Part shown: positions 57,101 to 64,000 of the stretch, piece after piece | Layout: every line of letters begins with the position of its first letter | Position numbering within the stretch: the stretch's first letter is position 1 | Source of the DNA: Plasmodium coatneyi | Taxonomy: Eukaryota; Apicomplexa; Aconoidasida; Haemosporida; Plasmodiidae | Length of the DNA stretch: 64,000 nucleotides | Direction of reading: 5' to 3' | NCBI RefSeq assembly: GCF_001680005.1 | Contig: NC_033560.1 | Span: 1,119,501 to 1,183,500 of the forward strand | The notes under the pieces: model-generated | The model's input: only the letters and a program-made list of their open reading frames with translations | Told to the model about the DNA's origin: nothing | Database searches by the model: none | Program-made: the position numbers and the translations under genes

Positions 57101-60100
57101 GAATAAAATGTAGTAAAATTAGTAAAATCAGAAACGTGTACTACAATAGGGAAGAGGAGGGGGTGTACCCACTGAGAGATATCATTGGAGATTACCTTTT
57201 CGTGTTTGTCCAAAAGGTTTTGTTACGCAAAAGTTACTTCCCCCAGGTGATTGAAAGCACAAACGATTTATTTCTCTTCTTTGTGGATCTGCTACTCGAC
57301 CTATTTTCTTCCATCTATCCAAACAGAATTTTGCAAAACGTTATTGTCGAACTGAAGAAGCATCGAACTGTTGTGGTGAAGGACATGGAGCGACAAGACC
57401 TGTTGGATGAAATGTTTACGAAAAAGGTGGAGGCCCTTTGGAAGTGCTTTAAAGAGGAGGTAGGCGTATTTGATGCTTCTTCGTTCGATGTGCCATTAGT
57501 CCGCTCCTTCTCCCCATGGTTCACTCCTTTGCATGACCACTTATATCACCACCCCACTTCGACAGGAATGCATCCCCGTGGACCACATCATTTACGAAAA
57601 TTTGTTACCAGCGGATTTGTACCTTCCCCACGTTTTGGACAAAGTGCCCGACTACTTCCACGTTGAGGAGGAGGACAAGAATGACTATGCCGATAACACA
57701 GGGCACCTGTCCATTCAACACTTGGAATCATTTCTCCTAAATGGAAATAAAAAGGTATTCTACTTTGAGCAAATTTTTAAAACGCACGTAAGGCTATTCA
57801 GTTACTCCTGGATCACCATCTTCCTGGAGATACTAAACAGGAGAATGTTTGGCGGGATCAACGTAACCTCGTTGATCAACCTCCGTGGGGTTAAACTCTA
57901 CAGCATAGAAAACAAGCTGAACGAAAATATAAAAATGTGCAAAATTAGCTACCTTGTAATTTTGGATACACAAGACATGGAGCTGAACAAGCATGTCTCA
58001 TTTTTAAATGGTAAAAAGAGTAGATCCAGGAGAAAGGAAGTCAGCACTTTAACAAAACTGCACGTTAATAGGGGTCGTACTGCTGCACTAAATGTGGCAG
58101 GACCATCTGTTAACACTCCTAATTTGGTTGGTAGGGATAAGAGCACCCCCCAGAGAAGCGAAAAATATGCGCACAGTTATGTGAAGAAAAAGACAACCAA
58201 GGATAAACCCTGCTGCGAAATAAACTACTTCAATTTTTACGAAAATAATTTTATCGACTTGAAAAAAATTGTCAAAAAAATTAGCAGCTTTTGCTGCTCC
58301 GGGGGGGTAGAAGAGCTACCAAATGGGGAGCAACAAACTGTGCAGGGGAAAAACGAACTGGAGATTGCCAAAGGGAATACAACCATCAGGGGGGAGGATA
58401 TTCCAAAAGGAGGGGAAAAGAAAACACCTGTTAAGAAAGAATCCACCAAGGAGGTCGCGAAAGACGCGCCAAACGGAATTGTCCACTTCAAAAGCGCAGA
58501 ATGCATCCTCTTCGAGTGGCTCTATTTTCACTACAACAATGTGTACCACGCGAAGGTGGAGGATACGTGGTACGTGTTTAAAGAACACCATGGAAGAAGC
58601 GACGATGAGTTGTCCTATACGAAGGGAAATCCTAATGAGACGCTCAAGGGGGGCAAGCAGGAGGAAGCGCGCAAAAAGGGAACCCCCAGTTGCGTCCCAA
58701 GTGACTCTCACCATGTTAGCGCTTCGGGGGAGCTATCCCCAAGTCAGATGCAGAAAAACCCGAAGTTTAGCAAAAGCAACTTCCAGGTCGAAATAAAAAG
58801 AAAGAAAAAATCGGTCGAAAAGAAGAAAAAAGCAAAAAACATTGACGAATTGAAGGACCTAGTGATGATCCTGTACACCATCATTTCTCACGTCCCCTAT
58901 TATCTATTCTTTAAAAAAAAAATAAAAGTGAAGTGTAAATCAAAAAGGGACTACAGCCAAAACGTTGACATTCTACTTGTAATGCTCAGAGAAATGAAGT
59001 TGAGTAGCTTAATAAGTAGACAGGTGATCGTGCAGTTTAACTACATGCATATATATCTGTTCTTGGCGTCCCTGTATTTTATCCTGCCGAGATATTTGCC
59101 CAGCTACTACTTGGTGCTGGACGACTTTCCCGCGTACAAGGTTGATTTGAGCTTGATAAATGATGAAGTGGTGAACAGCCGGAAGGGAGGCAAAAGTCAG
59201 CCAATGGGTAAGGCGCAGCAACAAACCAAGGGGAAGCAGCCAACCATGGGGAAGCAACCAACCAAGGGTCCACTACCCCCCCAAAACAAGACCAACGCAC
59301 CAACCGATGGGGAGAACGAAAAAACAAATTGCGCAGACGACCAAACCATGGCGGACGAACGGGTCATAACTGTGTACAACTTAAATAGCCACATATGCAA
59401 ATATGAGGTATTTCTCATTGGATGCAATAAGTACCAAATAGATAGGAATTACATAGCCATTGACCCCCTCAAGTCGGAACAAATAAAATTGAAAATAGAC
59501 AAGGGGTATGACGAAAAGGTGCTGAAGTATAGCTACCATACTAGCATTAAGCTTTCACATTTTAAGAAGAAAAGACACAAAGGGGATATGTGTGACGGAG
59601 AAGAACCACACTTTGAGGGCAGTTACTCCGTTTCTTCCTGCTCCTCGGAAGAGTGCCAGTGTCCCTCCGATGGGGCAGACAAAGTGGACGCGCGGACTGA
59701 CGACGAGAGTCAGGTCAGCCCAGGGGAAGATTACTCCATCTTGGTGCTTCGGGCGGAAAGGTAAATTTTTTTTTTTTTCCGCGTAACTAGCTGTTTTGCG
59801 GTTTTAGCTAGCCAAAAAAAAAAAAAAAAAATTCATTTTAGCTAGCTGCTAAAAAGCGCCTCCAGTTTTTGTGTCCACTTTGCTGGACCGCTCATCTACC
59901 TAATTCGACGTAGCACACACATAAACGTGGTACCTCTATTTGCATTCCCCTCCCACCCATTCCGTAGCAATCACCTGCAGGACGAAAAGGACAGCGAGAA
60001 ATACATCTGCATCAAGCTGTTAGAACATGGCGAAAAGGGGAAGGTCGAATTGACGCCCCCAGGAGCGAACATAAGGGGGAAACAAAATGAAGGAAATAAC

Positions 60101-63100
60101 GTAAACGCTAATGTAAACAATGGAGGAACGAGGAGCGAGGTTAACAAAATGCGCACAGCCAATTCATCTCAGCTAAATATTATGCTAAATGATAGCGAAA
60201 TAAAGTGCTTTAATTTGAGGGGAAAAGTGTACGAAAGTAAGTGTATAGAATTGGATTTGTTCAATAATACGGGGAAGGAGGTCGAGGTGAATTCGAACCT
60301 GTACCACTTGTACGTGAAGGATTTGAAGGAGGAGAAAAAAAAGGACAATTTCGAAACAGACGTAGTGAATAGATGGGGCGGTGACCATCTGGGTGGGCAC
60401 AACCAATGCGCTGTGTGTGCCCTTGTTAATGCCAATTTGAGGAACCACTTGAGCGGCACACCAACTCACTTTAGCTGTTTCCACCTAGTCGACAAAAGCC
60501 GATTTAGTTGTCTCCAAAATGAGAGAAAAAAAATACAAGTGCAATTTTGCCCCTTTGCAGAAGGGAGTTATTTCTGCTTCCTTCTCTTCAATGTGAATGA
60601 CAAAAAGACCAACTACGTCGTGTCGGCATGCAAAGTCAACTGCTCCTTTAACATAAATAACGTAAAGGAGGAAGAGGTCATAAAGATGAACTCCAAAATT
60701 TTTAGCTTCTCTTACGATTTAAAAGTTTGTCCTGTAAATAGGGAGTTCCTCAAGTGTGTAAAATTCATCCTTTGTAATTTGAACCATCTGGAGGAAAGGC
60801 ACTTTCTGTCTTACTTAAGAGGTTACCTAGGGGATATACATAAGGGGAGGGACAATTTTGTTCTCATGTGTGATAATGAAGAGAAAGTAACGATCGAAAA
60901 AGGCTGCGCAACGTTTGGCCCACTTGATTGCGATAAGTACATGGAGAAAATGGCATCTTCTGAAGGAGTAGACATAGAACAGCTGTACGAACTGGTGAAG
61001 AAGGAGGTCAATTGTATTTGCACTCTCCGGATAGCAGAGCAAACTAATGGAGTGTTCGAATACAACTGCGCTGTCATAAACCAGAGGAATGTCCCCCAAG
61101 GTAGGAATCATCTATCCTATGAACAGATGCGAAAATTACACATAAAGGAACAGAAGGAGATATGCGACCCTTTCTACAAAGTATACAAAATTATCGCAAG
61201 TGTAAATGATGGAAACAGTACCCAATCGTTATCCATTACGTTTAAAACGAGTGCATTCCTGATGGTGAAGAAAGCCATTCCTGTGTATAACTACACCAAC
61301 GGGGTTGTAAGGTACAGGCGTGTGTATTCAGACATATTGGATGAGAATAATAAGATACTATGTTACAATATATTTAGCTGCCCAGAATACATAGAAATAG
61401 GAAAAGACGTTGAATCTGTCAACTTTGAAGTGAGCTGTTACTCCATCATAGCGCTGACATGCTCCTGCTGCATCACTCTGTATAACGTGAACAACGAAGA
61501 GGAACAGATAAAGATAAACGTACATGCTAATGTTATGAAGCCCTACCCGAAAGACACCATCCATTTGAAGCTACTAAATAGAATGAGAAAAACAGCACAG
61601 ATAGAGATATACAACGATTTGAATGCCCATTGTGAATTTAAGGTTTACTCAGATTTGTCCATCCTGTTTGGTGTAAAGAAAATAGAAATGCTGCCAAAGG
61701 AGAGAAAGGCATACACGTTCTTCGTAACAAGTGCACACATAGGAGAATACATGGGGTGCATCATCTTTAAGCTTCACAAGCTGCTTCGTTCAAATCGTGG
61801 AGAAGAAAAAAGGAAGGACGTTTTCCCCTTTGGGAACTACTTTTTCTGGTATAAACTAAACATCACCGTTGAGTTGAATAAACCATTGAAGATTTTATTC
61901 TTCGAAACGAATGTAGGAGAGGAAGTCAAAAAAGATATTGTTTTAAAAAATAACGGAAAGGAGAATGAGGATTATTTTCTGCTCGCCTACATGAATGAGT
62001 ATATTGAGAGGAGACAGGTCCAGGTGGCCAAAAATGACATCTACGTGTATAGCATTAAGTACGCTCCAAAGATTCCCAACTTTTTTAATGAGGGTGTAAT
62101 AAACGGGGGAAATACCCCTGATGGGGACAACGATCCTACCATCCAGAGGGACCTCCAAAATTTTTACTTCCCCCAGAATGGCGACTCCGATTGGTGTGGC
62201 GCCCCCGGGGGTGACGAATCTATCCATAGGGAGGAAGGTACAACGGAATTGCCCCCCAACCAAGGCGCTACGCAGAAGCAGAAGCATAAACCATTTCCCC
62301 CCAATGAGAAAAAAATATTCGAAGATCTGATCAGCTACTGTAAGAAGTACATTCAGGTAGACATTCCGTACAGGCCCCAAAACATAGGGTTCTTTTTTAT
62401 CTACAACAAAAATGAAGGAATCAATTACTACATCTTGTTGTTGCTATCCAGGATGAGGAACCAGTTGGAGGTGGGAAATTTCTCCACCTGTTTATCCAAG
62501 TCCTGCTTCCTCCATTTGCACTTCCAGTTTAATGAGGAGGACAAGCGATCTGTCCATCTGTTGGAAGGGATGGGCGATCCCCCTGCTGGAAATTATCACT
62601 ATCAAATCGTGGAGGGGGTGAAACCTCCCCCCGGGGTGGGAAATGCTTTAATAGAAGAAAATTTCCAACGAGGCGCTATTCACACGTGTTGTGCTTACCA
62701 AGCATATGATGACGAATGGGGGGAAGAGGTTCCGATGGGAAGTGCAAACACTTATAAGGATGCCCCCATTTGTAAGGACAACACATGCAATGATTGCGCA
62801 TCGGATCAGGTGAAGCATGAATTGAAATGCATCTACCTAAGCAATAGAAATAACTTCCACATTATAAACCATAAGGACCTAAGTAGGGTTGTTCTAAAGT
62901 ACAGGCCAACCGTGAATATGTCCCAAGAATGCTACGCCATAATTAGGAGCAACCTGCACGGGGACTTCCTCTACCGGATCCATGGCACATACACAGTGAA
63001 GAGAAAAATAAAGGAAAAAATGGTCTTCTACAACTCGTGCTGTTTGTACAATTTTAACGTAAATCTGTTTAACCCCTTTAACTGCAAAGTGAGGGTGAAA

Positions 63101-64000
63101 TGTAGGTTCAAAGGGGGAGGCATAAACCAGTTATGCAAGAACGGTGATGTTGCGCAGGGAAGGGAAGAGAAAGACATGGATGGACAGTACAACACATCCT
63201 TGCAAAAGGAGCGAGTTCTACTAAACAACGAAAGGAATTACCTAAAAATATTGAATAAAGAAAACTTTAAAATAAAAATGAGGAGGCATTTTACCATTAT
63301 GATGACTTACTTTTGTAGAGAGGTTTATTCGAGGAGGACGGTGCTCATAGTGATGAAGCCGCTTCGCAGGGGTGAAACTACTCATGGGGACGTTCCTCGG
63401 ATGATTACTTACGAATACGACTTTGTGTTTAACAATTTGTTGCGGAGTGGCAGGATCAAGGATGCGCTGCGGTGCATTCCCGCTGTGGGTCCAAGCAAGA
63501 ATGCGGGGGGAGAGACCAACTTAGGCCAGAAGGAACCATCCCCAGAGTGCGAAGACCTAGGTGTAAGCACACCATGCTATTGGGATGCGGTTGTCGATGA
63601 TCCTGGTAGCCAGGCGGAAGGTAACCCGTGTGATGCAAGCGATGGGGAAGCCCACCCGTCTGAACAATCTGAATCGAGTCACACCTCACGCAGTCCCTCT
63701 GCAACCAGCGAACGAAGTCATTTCACGCTGAAGGCAAGCGAATTGGACACAGCGGACGTGCTGGACGGGGAGCTCAAATTGGAAGAAGTTGATACAAGCG
63801 AATTTGAGGAGCACCACACGTGCTTTAGTCCCCCCGGGGATAAGGCCCTATGGTGTCCTAATGACTACGACGTAGAAAACGACATAACGCCCGAAAGGAT
63901 TCTCCCCTCTGGAGCGGATAATAAAGATGTGGTGCACTACGACGGGAAAATATTTATCGAAAGTATGTGCAAAAGGAAGACGTGCGTAGAGGTGCACATA
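51173..64000 (+). CDS. Giant ASH-domain protein, CFAP47-like (axonemal); continues past right edge
   Basis: Exons are 51173-52295, 52440-54364, 54483-54595, 54694-54812, 55036-55232, 55375-57459, 57566-59760 and 59968 onward. All phases match, and the last exon stays open to the window end, so at least 3,930 aa. The sequence is a string of ASH/MSP-type beta modules: FLEFHYECAD and SKLAPGTSEQIFIEF near the start, INFGVCNANRTYQFALRVKN, LDLNVGESKTINITV, and VTPVELNFENVLLSKNYVRE. A calponin-homology-like segment lies at ~aa 2160-2370 (ILFEWLYFHYNNVY, DELKDLVMILYTIISHVPYY, YLFLASLYFILPRYLPSYY), the arrangement expected of CFAP47; HYDIN is the main alternative. Such proteins belong to the central-pair region of motile axonemes. 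In Plasmodium only male gametes have flagella, so I infer male-gametocyte expression. Low-complexity spacers (for example 58300-58850 and 59180-59340) separate the modules. Confidence 0.85.

Overview
The window is nuclear DNA from a malaria parasite of the Plasmodium vivax / simian-malaria clade. Three things support this: a bifunctional DHFR-TS gene whose protein looks very close to that of P. vivax (judged from memory, not aligned); moderate coding GC combined with long intergenic poly(A)/poly(T) runs; and intron structure typical of Plasmodium (GT..AG introns, many 50-300 nt). Differences in the DHFR repeat region and the DHFR-TS linker argue against P. vivax itself. A macaque relative is likely, but I cannot fix the species. 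The gene set looks like a conserved chromosome-internal block. I see no subtelomeric families, tRNA or rRNA genes, transposons or CRISPR.

Layout, left to right. 1-2411 (-): amino-terminal 803 residues of a WD-like protein running off the left edge. 4804-5685 (+): small secreted cysteine-rich protein, two exons. 6457-8280 (-): Puf2 RNA-binding protein, four exons. 11073-12947 (+): DHFR-TS. 13886-16277 (-): LETM1-like mitochondrial inner-membrane protein, four exons. 18955-34330 (+): a giant VPS13-like bridge lipid-transfer protein, interrupted only by a frame change inside a run of 20 A. 34728-37025 (-): a MEMO1-like protein of exactly 297 aa in twelve small exons. 37984-40950 (-): an acidic coiled-coil protein of 818 aa. 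41984-44119 (+): a short six-exon protein whose start looks like a chorein_N domain. 44684-46431 (-): CRK1, a CDK11-like kinase. 48541-50589 (+): a protein ending in an ASH/MSP-like beta domain. 51173-64000 (+): a giant ASH-domain, CFAP47-like axonemal protein running off the right edge.

The genes do not form an operon; each has its own promoter region of about 0.6-2.8 kb, except that MEMO1 has little room upstream. Themes do recur: two lipid-transfer-type amino termini, and two adjacent ASH-domain genes that probably serve the male-gamete flagellum. The exon models below were built by hand from reading frame, splice-site consensus and phase. Every multi-exon model closes in frame. None has been checked against RNA.
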